DNA of 64,000 nt from DAIDKA01 sp035503515 (GTDB lineage Bacteria; Pseudomonadota; Gammaproteobacteria; Steroidobacterales; Steroidobacteraceae): positions 1 through 64,000 of the forward strand of contig DATJTJ010000135.1 in NCBI GenBank assembly GCA_035503515.1. The letters run 5' to 3'. The notes below the pieces were generated by a model that did not search any database, was not told the origin of the DNA, and worked only from the letters and a program-made list of their open reading frames with translations. The position numbers and the translations under genes were made by a program. Shown here piece after piece: positions 10,440 through 19,433 of this stretch (position 1 is the stretch's first letter; every line of letters begins with the position of its first letter).

Positions 10440-11072
10440 CCGCAGCGCCGCCCGCAGCTGCGGCAACAGACCGGCGGCCGCGGTGCTCACCTGGCCGACG
10501 GGGCCCAGGTCCCTGAGCTGCGTCATGGCGAGGCCCGCGTAGCCGCACGGATCGATGCGCGAGAAGGGCTCGAGGTCCATGTCCACGTTCAGCGCCAGCC
10601 CATGGTAGCTGCAGCCCCGGCGGATGCGGATGCCGACGCTCGCGAGCTTGGCGTCCCCGACGTACACACCCGGCGCCTCGCGGCGCGCGACGGCGGTCAC
10701 GCCCAGCGTCGCCGCGTAGTCGATCACCGAGCGTTCCAGCGCCGTCACCAGGTCGCGCACGCCCAGACCGGCACGGCGCAGGTCGAGGAGCGCGTAGACC
10801 ACGAGCTGACCGGGTCCGTGGTAGGTCACCTGGCCGCCGCGGTCGGTGCCGACCACCGGGATGTCCTTCGGATCCAGCAGGTGCTCGCGCCGCCCGGCCA
10901 TGCCGAGCGTGAACACGGGCGGATGCTCGAGGAACCACAGTTCATCGGCGCTGTCGGCGGTGCGCGTCTCGGTGAACCGCTGCATGCGCTCCCAGGCGGT
11001 CAGGTAGCTGACCACCCCGAGATGGCGGATGACCGGCGCCGGCCGCGGCCCCGGACGCAGCTGCGCGTTCAC
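10434..11072 (-). CDS. lipB: Octanoyltransferase
   Basis: Transfers octanoyl groups from acyl carrier protein to lipoyl domains, the first step of lipoate assembly. 212 residues. The acyl-accepting Cys is in RIDPCGYAGLAMTQL, the conserved Lys in AKLASVGIRIRRG, and the family motif GGQVTYHGPGQLV is intact. The GTG start at 11072 shares GTGA with the lipA stop, so lipB follows lipA in one transcript. In most gammaproteobacteria lipB lies upstream of lipA beside ybeD; here the order is lipA-lipB and the pair faces away from ybeD. Confidence 0.95.
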   Translation of the reverse strand: MNAQLRPGPRPAPVIRHLGVVSYLTAWERMQRFTETRTADSADELWFLEHPPVFTLGMAGRREHLLDPKDIPVVGTDRGGQVTYHGPGQLVVYALLDLRRAGLGVRDLVTALERSVIDYAATLGVTAVARREAPGVYVGDAKLASVGIRIRRGCSYHGLALNVDMDLEPFSRIDPCGYAGLAMTQLRDLGPVGQVSTAAAGLLPQLRAALRL

Positions 11073-12103
11073 GGGCCGGCGGGCAGCGCCGCGTGGTCGA
11101 GGCCGGCGTTGTTGCGGTTCAGGGCCTGCTCGGCCCGATAGCTGGAGCGCACGAAGGGTCCCGCGACGCACTCGAGGAAGCCGCGCTGCAGGGCCGCCTC
11201 GCGCAGGCCCCCGAACTCGGTCGGACTCACGAAGCGCTCCACGGGCAGATGATGGGCGGTGGGCCGCAGGTACTGGCCCAGGGTCAGGAGGTCCACGCCG
11301 ATGGCCCGCAGCTCGTCCATCGTCTGCAGCACTTCGCCGACGGTCTCACCCAGGCCGAGCATCAGGCTGGTCTTGGTGAGTACCGCCGGTGCGTGGCGCT
11401 TGGCATGCCCGAGCACCGCCAGCGTCTGCTCGTAGCCGGCCCGCGGATCGCGCACCGGGTGGGTCAGGCGGCGCACGGTCTCGACATTCTGCGCGAACAC
11501 CTGCAGCCCCGAGTCCACCACCATTTCGACATCGGCCAGCACACCCTGGAAGTCCGGAGTGAGGGCCTCCACCGCCGTGTGCGGATTGCGCGCGCGGATG
11601 GCGCGCACGCAGGCGGCATAGTGCCCGGCGCCGCCATCGGGCAGGTCATCGCGGTTCACGGAGGTCAGCACCACGTATCTGAGCTTCATCAGCTCGACGG
11701 TGCGGGCGGCGTTGTCGGGCTCCTCGGCATCCAGCCAGCCGCGCGGATTGCCGGTATCGACCGAACAGAACCGGCAGGCGCGCGTGCACACCGCGCCCAT
11801 GAGCATGATGGTGGCGGTGCCCGCATTCCAGCACTCACCGATGTTCGGGCACTTGGCCTCCTCGCACACCGTCGCCAGGCGGTGCTCCCGGACGATGCGC
11901 CGTATCGCATCGAACGCCGCCCCCGAGGGCGCCTGCGCGCGCAGCCAGGCGGGCTTGGGCTGCGGCGCACGCGCCGCCGCAGCGCCGCCGTGGGATTTGA
12001 CGCCGTCGCGGATGGCCGTGAATCCCTGCGCCGTGACGTACTTCTCGCCACTGCGCACCCGGCCGGGCTCCTGCACGACCGCAATGTTCTTCAGCTCGGA
12101 CAT
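11069..12103 (-). CDS. lipA: Lipoyl synthase (radical SAM)
   Basis: Inserts two sulfurs into protein-bound octanoyl chains. 344 residues. The auxiliary cluster motif CEEAKCPNIGEC and the radical-SAM motif CTRACRFC are both complete, and the C-terminal SSYRAEQ supplies the serine ligand of the auxiliary cluster. The N-terminus (about 65 residues before the core) is ordinary for proteobacterial LipA. A TACAAT element lies exactly 6 nt before the ATG, so a leaderless message is likely. Sulfur demand by LipA may make the nearby sulfate-uptake genes a functional neighbour, but that link is only positional. Confidence 0.97.
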   Translation of the reverse strand: MSELKNIAVVQEPGRVRSGEKYVTAQGFTAIRDGVKSHGGAAAARAPQPKPAWLRAQAPSGAAFDAIRRIVREHRLATVCEEAKCPNIGECWNAGTATIMLMGAVCTRACRFCSVDTGNPRGWLDAEEPDNAARTVELMKLRYVVLTSVNRDDLPDGGAGHYAACVRAIRARNPHTAVEALTPDFQGVLADVEMVVDSGLQVFAQNVETVRRLTHPVRDPRAGYEQTLAVLGHAKRHAPAVLTKTSLMLGLGETVGEVLQTMDELRAIGVDLLTLGQYLRPTAHHLPVERFVSPTEFGGLREAALQRGFLECVAGPFVRSSYRAEQALNRNNAGLDHAALPAGP

Positions 12104-12109
12104 GCCGGT

Positions 12110-12115
12110 ATTGTA
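12110..12115 (-). promoter_or_regulatory. -10 element abutting lipA start
   Basis: TACAAT on the minus strand is followed by six bases and then the lipA ATG (12103), so the expected transcription start falls on the start codon. No Shine-Dalgarno sequence fits between them and no convincing -35 is visible. The arrangement is identical at lgt (33908-33913). Confidence 0.5.
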
Positions 12116-12127
12116 CTCCTGCGGCCG

Positions 12128-12814
12128 TCAGCCCCCCGGCGCGGCTTGCGCCAGGGTGCGGTTCAGCGCCGCGAGGCGCTCCGGGGTGCCGATATCCAGC
12201 CACAGCCCGTCGTGGCGCTGACCCTGCAGGCGGCCGGCCGCGATCGCGCGCTTCAGCAGCGGCAGCAACGGAAACTGTCCGCCGGTGCAGCCGGCGAACA
12301 GCTCCGGGCTGAATACGCCGATGCCGCTGTAGGTCAGCGCCGGTTGCGTCCCGTCCCGCTCCCTGAGGACATCGCCGTGCAGGACGAAATCCCCCTGCGG
12401 GTGCTGCGGGGGGTTCGGGACCATGACCAGGCGCGCATCGGCCGCCGCGGCGCTGAGCTGCAGCAACGCCAGGTCGACATCCGTGAAGGTATCGCCGTTG
12501 ACGACCAGGAACGGCGCCGGCCCGAGCAGTGGCAGCGCCTTGAAAATTCCGCCGCCGGTCTCCAGCGGCGGACTGCCTTCCTCGCTGTAGCGGATGCGGG
12601 TTCCGAACTCGCGCCCGTCGCCGAGCGCCTCGCGGATCTGCGCGCCGAGCCAGGAGAGATTGATGATGACCTCGCGGATGCCGGCCCGGGCGAGCGCCGC
12701 CAGGTGCCAGCAGATGAGCGGCTGGCCACCGACCCGCAGCAGTGGCTTGGGGGTGTGGTCGGTGAGGGGTCGCATGCGTTCGCCGCGGCCCGCGGCGAGC
12801 AGCATGGCCTTCAC
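12128..12814 (-). CDS. murU: N-acetylmuramate alpha-1-phosphate uridylyltransferase
   Basis: Nucleotidyltransferase of the MurU peptidoglycan-recycling shortcut: converts MurNAc-1-phosphate and UTP to UDP-MurNAc, bypassing de novo (fosfomycin-sensitive) synthesis. 228 residues. It has the nucleotide-binding signature LLAAGRGERMRPLTDHTPKP, then ETGGGIFKALP and FLVVNGDTFTD with the metal-binding Asp. GTG 12814 shares GTGA with the stop of amgK, whose kinase product is its substrate. The general nucleotidyltransferase family is broad, but the pairing with amgK beside lptD fixes the assignment. Confidence 0.93.
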   Translation of the reverse strand: MKAMLLAAGRGERMRPLTDHTPKPLLRVGGQPLICWHLAALARAGIREVIINLSWLGAQIREALGDGREFGTRIRYSEEGSPPLETGGGIFKALPLLGPAPFLVVNGDTFTDVDLALLQLSAAAADARLVMVPNPPQHPQGDFVLHGDVLRERDGTQPALTYSGIGVFSPELFAGCTGGQFPLLPLLKRAIAAGRLQGQRHDGLWLDIGTPERLAALNRTLAQAAPGG

Positions 12815-13845
12815 GCGGCCGCCTGCTCGCGGGCATTCGCGCGCAGCAGTCCACCCTGGGCATGCTCGAGCAGGAACTCGCGCAGACCCTGCAGGGCCGG
12901 GAAGCGCGCACTGGCGTCGATCACATAGCGCAGGGTGAGCGGCAGGTCGTTCAGGTAGCCGGCCTTGCCGTCCCGGTACCATAGCCGCGCGAAGATCCCC
13001 AGCACCTTCAGGTGCCGCTGGATGCCGATGACATCGAACCAGTACAGCATCTGGGCATCGTTCTCCCCGGCGTTGCGCGAGGCACGCGCGTGCATCATCA
13101 GCCGGTACTCGCGCACCCAGGCTTCGACCCGGGCCCGCGGCCAGCTGATGTAGCAGTCCTTCAGCAGCGACACCAGGTCATAGCCGACCGGGCCGCGCAG
13201 CGCATCCTGGAAATCGATGATGCCGGGACTGCGCTCCTTCGTGATCAGGAGATTGCGCGAGTGGTAGTCCCGGTGCACGAACACCTGCGGCTGGGCGATG
13301 GCCTCGGCGACCAGGAACTCGAATGCGGCCGTGAGCATCTCGCCCTGGGCCCGGGACAGTTCCAGCTGCAGGTGCCGGGCGCAGAACCATTCGGGCATCA
13401 GCGCCATCTCGCGCACCAGCACCTCCCGGTCGTAGGCCGGCAGCTGGAACGCCGACTCCCGACCCCGCACCTGGATGTCCGCCAGCGCCGCCAGGGCGTC
13501 CCGGTACAGCCGGTCGGCGTCGCCGTCGGCCTGCAGCGCCGCAAGGTACGGCCGGGTCCCGAGATCCTCCAGCAGCACCAGGCCCCGTTCCACGTCCCAT
13601 TCGAACGCCCGCGGCACGTGCACGCCGGCGGTTTCGAGCATGACGGTCACGTTGAGGTAGGGTCGTACGTCCTCCCGCCCGGGCGGCGCGTCCATCACGA
13701 TGTGGGTGCCACCGTCATGGAACACGCGAAAATACCGGCGGAAGCTGGCATCGCTGGAGGCGGGCTCGATACGCCGCGGCGACAGCCGCAACTCCCGGGT
13801 GACCCAGTCGGTGACCAGATCGAAACGTGCGTCGGCGTGAGACAT
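12811..13845 (-). CDS. amgK: N-acetylmuramate/N-acetylglucosamine anomeric kinase
   Basis: Aminoglycoside-phosphotransferase-fold kinase that phosphorylates C1 of MurNAc (and GlcNAc) in cell-wall recycling. 344 residues. ATP-site and catalytic motifs: SSDASFRRYFRV, VFVHRDYHSRNLLI (catalytic loop with Asp and Asn) and GIIDFQDALRGPVGYDLVSL (metal-binding DFQD). It precedes murU with a 4-nt overlap. It is divergent from lptD, and its ATG lies 8 nt from a palindromic -10 element, suggesting a leaderless transcript. Confidence 0.94.
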   Translation of the reverse strand: MSHADARFDLVTDWVTRELRLSPRRIEPASSDASFRRYFRVFHDGGTHIVMDAPPGREDVRPYLNVTVMLETAGVHVPRAFEWDVERGLVLLEDLGTRPYLAALQADGDADRLYRDALAALADIQVRGRESAFQLPAYDREVLVREMALMPEWFCARHLQLELSRAQGEMLTAAFEFLVAEAIAQPQVFVHRDYHSRNLLITKERSPGIIDFQDALRGPVGYDLVSLLKDCYISWPRARVEAWVREYRLMMHARASRNAGENDAQMLYWFDVIGIQRHLKVLGIFARLWYRDGKAGYLNDLPLTLRYVIDASARFPALQGLREFLLEHAQGGLLRANAREQAAA

Positions 13846-13852
13846 AGGTCTT

Positions 13853-13862
13853 CATTATAATG
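13853..13862. promoter_or_regulatory. Palindromic -10 shared by amgK and lptD
   Basis: The 10-bp perfect palindrome CATTATAATG contains TATAAT on both strands (plus 13856-13861, minus 13859-13854). It lies 8 nt from the amgK ATG (13845) and 10 nt from the lptD ATG at 13872. It could serve two divergent transcripts, both with almost no leader. No good -35 is visible on either side, since both flanks are coding. Confidence 0.55.
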
Positions 13863-13871
13863 CGCGACCCC

Positions 13872-16298
13872 ATGCCGCAAGCCGACCAATTCCCAGGTTT
13901 CAGATATTCCCGGCGGCGGCAGGCGGGCCCGGTGCTGGCCTGTGTCCTCGCCTGCGGCGCGCTCGCGCCACGGGCCCATGCGGACACGCCCTTCTCCTGT
14001 CCGGCGCCGCGCTCGGCCGCCCGGCAGAAGACCGCGCCGATCCACGAACCGAGCTTCGTGGCCGGCGGCAAGATCGATCTGTTCGCCGACCTGATCACCT
14101 ATGGCATCAACGGCAACGACACGGCCAAGGGCCACGTCGTGGTGCGGCAGGGAGACCGGGTCATCACCTCCGACGACGCCGAGTACCAGGCCACGGACGA
14201 TCGCGTGGAGGTCCCCGGCAAGGTGGACTACGAGGACCCGCTGATCCACGTCAACGGTCGCGAGGGACACTATTCGGCCACCGGCGGCGCGAGCTTCAAG
14301 GATGCGCAGTTCGAACTGCTGCAGCGTGACGCCCACGGCTCGGCGGCGCTGGTGGACCTCACCCCCGGGGGCATCCTGCGGCTCCAGGACGTGACCTTCA
14401 GCACCTGTCCCACCACCGAGGAAACCTGGCAGATCCGCGCCGGAACGCTGACCCTGGACAATGGCGAGCACGAAGGGGTGGCCCGCGACGCCAGCGTGGC
14501 CTTCGAGGGCGTGCCCATCCTGTACCTGCCCTGGCTGTCCTTCCCGCTCGATGATGAACGCAAGACCGGATTCCTGTTCCCGAGCATCGGCACCAGCAGC
14601 CGCAGCGGCTTCGAACTGTCGACGCCCTGGTACTGGAACATCGCCCCGAGCGAGGACCTGTTGCTGACCCCGACCTACTACACCCGGCGCGGCATCGACC
14701 TCGGGGGCGATGCCCGCTACCTCACCGGCGATCAGCACGGCGAACTGCAGTGGCAGTACGTGCCATACGATGCACAGGCGGCGAGCGAGGGCCTGACGCA
14801 CCACGACCGCTCGTTCGTGCACCTGACCCAGACGACGCAGCTGCCGGATGATTTCCGCCTGGAAATCGATGCGGCCAACGTCGGTGACCCGCTGTACTTC
14901 CAGGACTTCGGCACCGGCCCCGAGGGCACCAGCGTCGCCTATCTGCAGCGCTCCGCGCAGCTTTCCTACCGGGACGAGAACTGGCGGCTCTCCGGCCAGT
15001 TCGAGCAGTACCAGACCCTGGATGCCATCGAGCAGCTGCTCGATCCCGACCAGCGCCCGTACGCGCGCGTGCCGCAGATCATCGCCGACAGTAATTTCGT
15101 GGCGGGTCCGGGCGGGCTCCTGCATTACGGCTTCGACTCGGAGGTGACGAACTTCAGCCGCGACATCGGCGTCACGGGCTGGCGCATGGACCTGCGGCCG
15201 CAGGCCAGCCTGCACGTGGAGGGTCCGGGGTATTTCCTGCGTCCGGCGATCGCCTATGAAGTCACCCAGTACGAGCTCGACAATACCGCCGCGGGCCAGT
15301 CCCGGGGTCCGAGCCGGGCGCTGCCGACGGCGAGCCTGGACACCGGACTCATCTTCGACCGGCCCGCCGGCCCGGACGGGCGCCGCACGCTCACCCTCGA
15401 ACCGCGGCTGCTGTACGTCTACACCCCTTACCGCAACCAGGACGCGCTGCCGTTGTTCGACACCGGCCTGCCGGACCTCAACATCGTGGAACTGTTCCGG
15501 ACCAACCGTTTCGTGGGCCTGGACCGGATCGGGGACGCGGACCAGGTCACGACCGCGGTGACCAGCCGCGTGCTGCAGACGGCCACCGGCCAGCAGTTCC
15601 TGTCGGCGACCCTCGGGCAGAGCTACTATTTCCAGCCCCCCAAAGTGCAGATTCCGCTGGAACCGACCACCGGCCTGCGCTCCGACCTGGTCGCCGAGGT
15701 GTCCCTGTCGGCCTACCGGAACTGGAGCGTCAATCTCGGGGAGCAGTGGGACCCCGACGCCCGCAACAGCGACCGGACCATCGTCGAGCTGCAGTTCAAA
15801 CCCGCCGACGATGCCGTGGTGAACCTGGCCTACCGCTTCCAGCGCGATACCCCGGCGGAGGAACAGGCGCAGGCGCAGGCCGTGTCGGTGGCCTATGGCG
15901 AGATCTACGCCTCGGAGCTCGCCCAGGGGCTCACCCCGACCCAGGCCCAGCTGCGGGCCACCACCCTGGCCCAGGCCTACCTCACCCCCAACAGCCTCGA
16001 TCAGGTCGAGCTGTCCACGGCGTGGCCGGTGCTGAACAGCTGGAATGCCTATGCCCGGGTGGTCTACGCCCTGGACCAGCACCAGATGCTGGAGCGCTTC
16101 GCCGGCTTCGAATATCACGGCTGCTGCTGGGGCCTGCGGATCCTGGCGCGCCGGGCGCTGAGCAACAGCACCGGCCGGCAGGACACGGGTATATTCGTGC
16201 AGCTGGAACTCAACGGCCTGGCAAGTGTCGGATCCCAGGCCGGCACTTTCCTTGGTAACGCCATTCGGGGATACTCCCCCTCCTCTGTAAGCCCCTGA
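13872..16298 (+). CDS. lptD: LPS-assembly protein LptD
   Basis: Outer-membrane beta-barrel that inserts lipopolysaccharide into the outer leaflet together with LptE. 808 residues from ATG 13872; an upstream ATG at 13860 lies inside the predicted -10 and would add four residues. A signal peptide ends at AHADT, the jellyroll follows (KIDLFADLITY to about residue 190), and the rest is barrel. Four cysteines match the disulfides of LptD: PFSCPAP, FSTCPTTE and the CC pair in YHGCCWGLRI. SurA, encoded immediately downstream, is a known folding chaperone for this protein. Confidence 0.95.
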   Translation: MPQADQFPGFRYSRRRQAGPVLACVLACGALAPRAHADTPFSCPAPRSAARQKTAPIHEPSFVAGGKIDLFADLITYGINGNDTAKGHVVVRQGDRVITSDDAEYQATDDRVEVPGKVDYEDPLIHVNGREGHYSATGGASFKDAQFELLQRDAHGSAALVDLTPGGILRLQDVTFSTCPTTEETWQIRAGTLTLDNGEHEGVARDASVAFEGVPILYLPWLSFPLDDERKTGFLFPSIGTSSRSGFELSTPWYWNIAPSEDLLLTPTYYTRRGIDLGGDARYLTGDQHGELQWQYVPYDAQAASEGLTHHDRSFVHLTQTTQLPDDFRLEIDAANVGDPLYFQDFGTGPEGTSVAYLQRSAQLSYRDENWRLSGQFEQYQTLDAIEQLLDPDQRPYARVPQIIADSNFVAGPGGLLHYGFDSEVTNFSRDIGVTGWRMDLRPQASLHVEGPGYFLRPAIAYEVTQYELDNTAAGQSRGPSRALPTASLDTGLIFDRPAGPDGRRTLTLEPRLLYVYTPYRNQDALPLFDTGLPDLNIVELFRTNRFVGLDRIGDADQVTTAVTSRVLQTATGQQFLSATLGQSYYFQPPKVQIPLEPTTGLRSDLVAEVSLSAYRNWSVNLGEQWDPDARNSDRTIVELQFKPADDAVVNLAYRFQRDTPAEEQAQAQAVSVAYGEIYASELAQGLTPTQAQLRATTLAQAYLTPNSLDQVELSTAWPVLNSWNAYARVVYALDQHQMLERFAGFEYHGCCWGLRILARRALSNSTGRQDTGIFVQLELNGLASVGSQAGTFLGNAIRGYSPSSVSP

Positions 16299-16303
16299 AC
16301 ACC

Positions 16304-17629
16304 ATGAACTATTTCAAACACGCGAGCCGCTGGTCGGCTGCCCTCGGCCTGCTGGCCGCCCTCATCCTGGCCCCCCAGGCGTTCTCCCAGACCCGCGAAA
16401 TCGAGGGCCAGGGCCAGCTCCTCGACCGCGTCGCGGCCGTGGTGAACGACGGGGTGGTGCTGGAGTCGGAAGTCGACGACCAGATGTCGGCCGTCAAGGA
16501 GCGGCTGCGGTCGCAGGGCCAGGAGATGCCGCCCGACAGCGTGCTGCGCCAGCAGATCCTCGAGCACCTGATCGTGCAGGAAGTGGAAATGCAGCACGCG
16601 GACCGCGCCGGCCTGAAGATCTCCGACGAGACGCTGAACAACGCCCTCACCGAGATCGCGCAGCGCAACGGCATTTCGCTGCAGCAGCTGCCCCAGGCAC
16701 TGGCGACCCAGGGCATCGACTACGCCGGGTACCGCGAATCCATGCGCCGCGAACTGACCCTGCGGCTGCTCCAGCAGCGCGACGTGATCCAGCGCATCTC
16801 GGTGACGCCGCGCGAGATCGACACCTACCTCGACCGCCAGGCGCGACACCCTTCGGCCAACGCCGAATACAATGTCTCGCACATCCTGATCGCCGTGCCG
16901 CAGGAGGCCACCACGGCCCAGCTCGAAGCCGCGCAGAAGAAGGCCAATGACGTGTACACGCGGGCGAAGAACGGCGAGGACTTCGCCAAGCTCGCCATCG
17001 CCAACTCCAACGCGCAGACCGCGCTCGATGGCGGTGAACTCGGCTGGCGCAAGGGCACCGAGCTGCCGACGGTGCTGGCCGATACCGTCCTGAACCTGAA
17101 GCCCGGCGAAGTGAGCGCCCCGATCCGCGCGCCCACCGGCTTCCACATCGTGCGGCTCAACGACATGCGCAGCCTGCAGAAGCACGACGTGGTCGAGCAG
17201 GTGCACGTGCGGCACATCCTGATGCGCACCAACGAGCTGCAGGACGATGCGACCGTCAAACAGAAGCTCGAGAACATCCGCAAGCGCATCCTCAATGGCG
17301 AGGATTTCGCGGGCCTGGCCCAGACCAGCTCCCAGGACGTGGGTTCGGCGGCCGACGGCGGCCTCATGGACTGGACCACCACGGACACCTTCGTGCCGGA
17401 ATTCGCCAAGGTCGTCGACGGGCTGAAGGTGAACGAGATTTCCGAACCCTTCAAGACGCAGTACGGCTGGCACATCGTCGAGGTGCTCGGTCGCCGCAAG
17501 TTCGACGACACGAAGGAACTGCAGCGCAAGGATGCGGCCGACCAGATCCGCGCCAGCAAGGTCGACGAGGAAACCGAAATGTGGTTGCGGCGTCTGCGCG
17601 ATGACGCCTACGTCGACCTGAAGTCATAA
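16304..17629 (+). CDS. surA: Periplasmic chaperone and peptidyl-prolyl isomerase SurA
   Basis: 441 residues; signal peptide ending at AFSQT. The SurA N-terminal chaperone domain begins LLDRVAAVVNDGVVLESE. Two parvulin domains follow, starting at YNVSHILIAVP (about residue 190) and VHVRHILMRT (about 300), each with the internal GGELGW or GGLMDW turn and FHIV or WHIV end. It escorts outer-membrane proteins such as LptD through the periplasm. Only 5 nt separates it from lptD, and the PdxA gene begins 2 nt after its stop, so one operon is likely. Confidence 0.96.
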   Translation: MNYFKHASRWSAALGLLAALILAPQAFSQTREIEGQGQLLDRVAAVVNDGVVLESEVDDQMSAVKERLRSQGQEMPPDSVLRQQILEHLIVQEVEMQHADRAGLKISDETLNNALTEIAQRNGISLQQLPQALATQGIDYAGYRESMRRELTLRLLQQRDVIQRISVTPREIDTYLDRQARHPSANAEYNVSHILIAVPQEATTAQLEAAQKKANDVYTRAKNGEDFAKLAIANSNAQTALDGGELGWRKGTELPTVLADTVLNLKPGEVSAPIRAPTGFHIVRLNDMRSLQKHDVVEQVHVRHILMRTNELQDDATVKQKLENIRKRILNGEDFAGLAQTSSQDVGSAADGGLMDWTTTDTFVPEFAKVVDGLKVNEISEPFKTQYGWHIVEVLGRRKFDDTKELQRKDAADQIRASKVDEETEMWLRRLRDDAYVDLKS

Positions 17630-17631
17630 GC

Positions 17632-18621
17632 GTGGCGCCGCAGGCGCGAATCGCGGTCACTTCCGGAGAACCCGCGGGCATCGGCCCGGACCTGTGCCTG
17701 AAGCTCGCCTGCGCGCCGCAGCCATGCGAGCTGGTCTGCCTCGGGGATCGCGGGCTGCTGGCGCAGCGGGCGGCATTGCTGGGCCTCGGGGTGACGCTGC
17801 GTGAGTACGTCGCCGGCCGGACCGACGGTGCGCACGTCCCGGGCTCGCTCAGCGTGCTGCACATACCCCTCGCCACCGCCGCCGAACCCGGCAGGCTCGA
17901 TCCGCGCAACGCGGCCGCCGTGATCGCCATGCTGGACCGGGCGGCCGCCGGGTGCCTGAGCGGCGAATTCGCCGCCATGGTGACCGCCCCGGTGCAGAAG
18001 AGCACCCTCATCGAGGCCGGCTTCGCCTTCACCGGCCACACCGAGTACCTGGCCCAGCGCAGCCGGGCACCGCTGCCGGTGATGATGCTGGCGGCGGACC
18101 GCATGCGCGTCGCGCTCGCGACCACCCACCTGCCTCTCTCCCAGGTCGCCCCGGCGATCACCCCGGAACTGCTGCACGCGGTGCTCGGGATCCTGGACAC
18201 CGACCTGAAGCGCTGGTGGGGCCTGCCCGCCCCGCGCGTCGCGGTGTGCGGACTGAATCCGCATGCCGGCGAAAGCGGTCATCTCGGGCGCGAGGAGCTG
18301 GAGGTGATCGCACCGGCCGTGCGCCACATGCGCGGGCGGGGCCTGGACGTGCACGGCCCGTTTCCGGCGGACACGCTGTTCGTGCCGCGCCTGATGGCCG
18401 GCTACGACGCGGTGCTGGCCATGTACCACGACCAGGGCCTGCCGGTGATCAAGCATGCGCACTTCGATCAGGCCGTGAACGTCACCCTGGGACTGCCGCT
18501 GATCCGCACCTCGGTGGATCACGGCACCGCGTTGAGCCTGGCGGGGACCGGCGAGGCCGATGTCGCGAGCCTCACCGCCGCCGTGCGCCTGGCAGCCACG
18601 ATGGCGGCGCACGCCGCGTGA
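17632..18621 (+). CDS. pdxA: 4-hydroxythreonine-4-phosphate dehydrogenase
   Basis: Vitamin B6 synthesis enzyme that oxidises 4-phosphohydroxy-L-threonine; its product is condensed by PdxJ, which is also encoded here (26150-26911). 329 residues. Family motifs are VTSGEPAGIGPDL, APVQKSTLI, GHTEYLAQRS, GLNPHAGE and MYHDQGLPVIKHAHFDQAVN, covering the metal-binding histidines. The start is GTG 17632, two bases after the surA stop. rsmA begins within the stop codon (GTGA). Confidence 0.95.
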   Translation: MAPQARIAVTSGEPAGIGPDLCLKLACAPQPCELVCLGDRGLLAQRAALLGLGVTLREYVAGRTDGAHVPGSLSVLHIPLATAAEPGRLDPRNAAAVIAMLDRAAAGCLSGEFAAMVTAPVQKSTLIEAGFAFTGHTEYLAQRSRAPLPVMMLAADRMRVALATTHLPLSQVAPAITPELLHAVLGILDTDLKRWWGLPAPRVAVCGLNPHAGESGHLGREELEVIAPAVRHMRGRGLDVHGPFPADTLFVPRLMAGYDAVLAMYHDQGLPVIKHAHFDQAVNVTLGLPLIRTSVDHGTALSLAGTGEADVASLTAAVRLAATMAAHAA

Positions 18622-19433
18622 GCCCGGCCCGCAAGCGCTTCGGCCAGCATTTCCTCCACGATCCGGGTGTGATCGGCCGCATCGCGCGCGCGATCGATGC
18701 CGGGCCCACGGACCATCTGCTGGAAATCGGGCCGGGCCGCGGCGCCCTGACGCACGTGCTGCTCGAGGGAGCGTACGCGACGTTCGATGCGGTGGAGATC
18801 GATCGGGATCTCGCCGGCCAGCTGCGCCCGCTGCTGGCCCTGGCGCGCGGCGCGACGCTGCACGAGGGTGACGCACTGGAATTCGATTTCGCAAAGCTCG
18901 CGCAGCAGCGCGGCGGCCGTCTGCGGGTCATCGGCAACCTGCCCTACAACATCTCCACGCCGCTGCTGTTCCGGCTGATCGCAGCCGCGCCGGCCATCCT
19001 CGATCTGCACGTGATGCTGCAACGGGAGGTGGTCGCACGCATGGCGGCCGCGCCGGGCACCACCGACTACGGGCGGCTGACCGTGATGCTCGCGCCGTGG
19101 GTCAGCGTCGAGCAGCTGTTCGACATCGGCCCGGGCGCCTTCAAACCACCGCCGCGGGTCTGGTCCGCCGTCGCCCGGCTGCGGGTCCGGGAGCAGCCGG
19201 CGTTCGCGGTGGCGCCGCAGTTCGCTCAGGTCGTGACGGCCGCGTTCTCGCAGCGGCGCAAGACCCTGCGCAATGCGCTGCGCGGGCTGCTCGCGGCCGC
19301 CGACATCGAAGCCTGCGGCGTGGATCCGGCGGCACGCGCGGAAACCGTGGCGCCGGAGGCCTTCAACCGCCTGGCGCTGCGGATTGCACCGCGATCGGTT
19401 AACCTTCGGTCTGTGGATCAGGAGGTGCCGTGA
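18618..19433 (+). CDS. rsmA: 16S rRNA dimethyladenosine transferase
   Basis: Dimethylates A1518 and A1519 in helix 45 of 16S rRNA during small-subunit assembly (KsgA). 271 residues from GTG 18618, overlapping the pdxA stop by 4 nt. The N-terminal KRFGQHFLHDP, SAM-binding EIGPGRGALT, acidic VEIDRDL and catalytic NLPYNIS motifs are all present, and the FSQRRKTLRNAL signature marks the C-terminal domain. The pdxA-rsmA-apaG-apaH order is conserved in gammaproteobacteria; here a small usp gene is inserted before apaG. Confidence 0.96.
   Translation: MSPARKRFGQHFLHDPGVIGRIARAIDAGPTDHLLEIGPGRGALTHVLLEGAYATFDAVEIDRDLAGQLRPLLALARGATLHEGDALEFDFAKLAQQRGGRLRVIGNLPYNISTPLLFRLIAAAPAILDLHVMLQREVVARMAAAPGTTDYGRLTVMLAPWVSVEQLFDIGPGAFKPPPRVWSAVARLRVREQPAFAVAPQFAQVVTAAFSQRRKTLRNALRGLLAAADIEACGVDPAARAETVAPEAFNRLALRIAPRSVNLRSVDQEVP

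Noticed and set aside
13695..16118. 807-codon minus-strand frame opposite lptD
   Set aside because: No recognisable domain, and lptD with its cysteine pattern and signal peptide explains the DNA.
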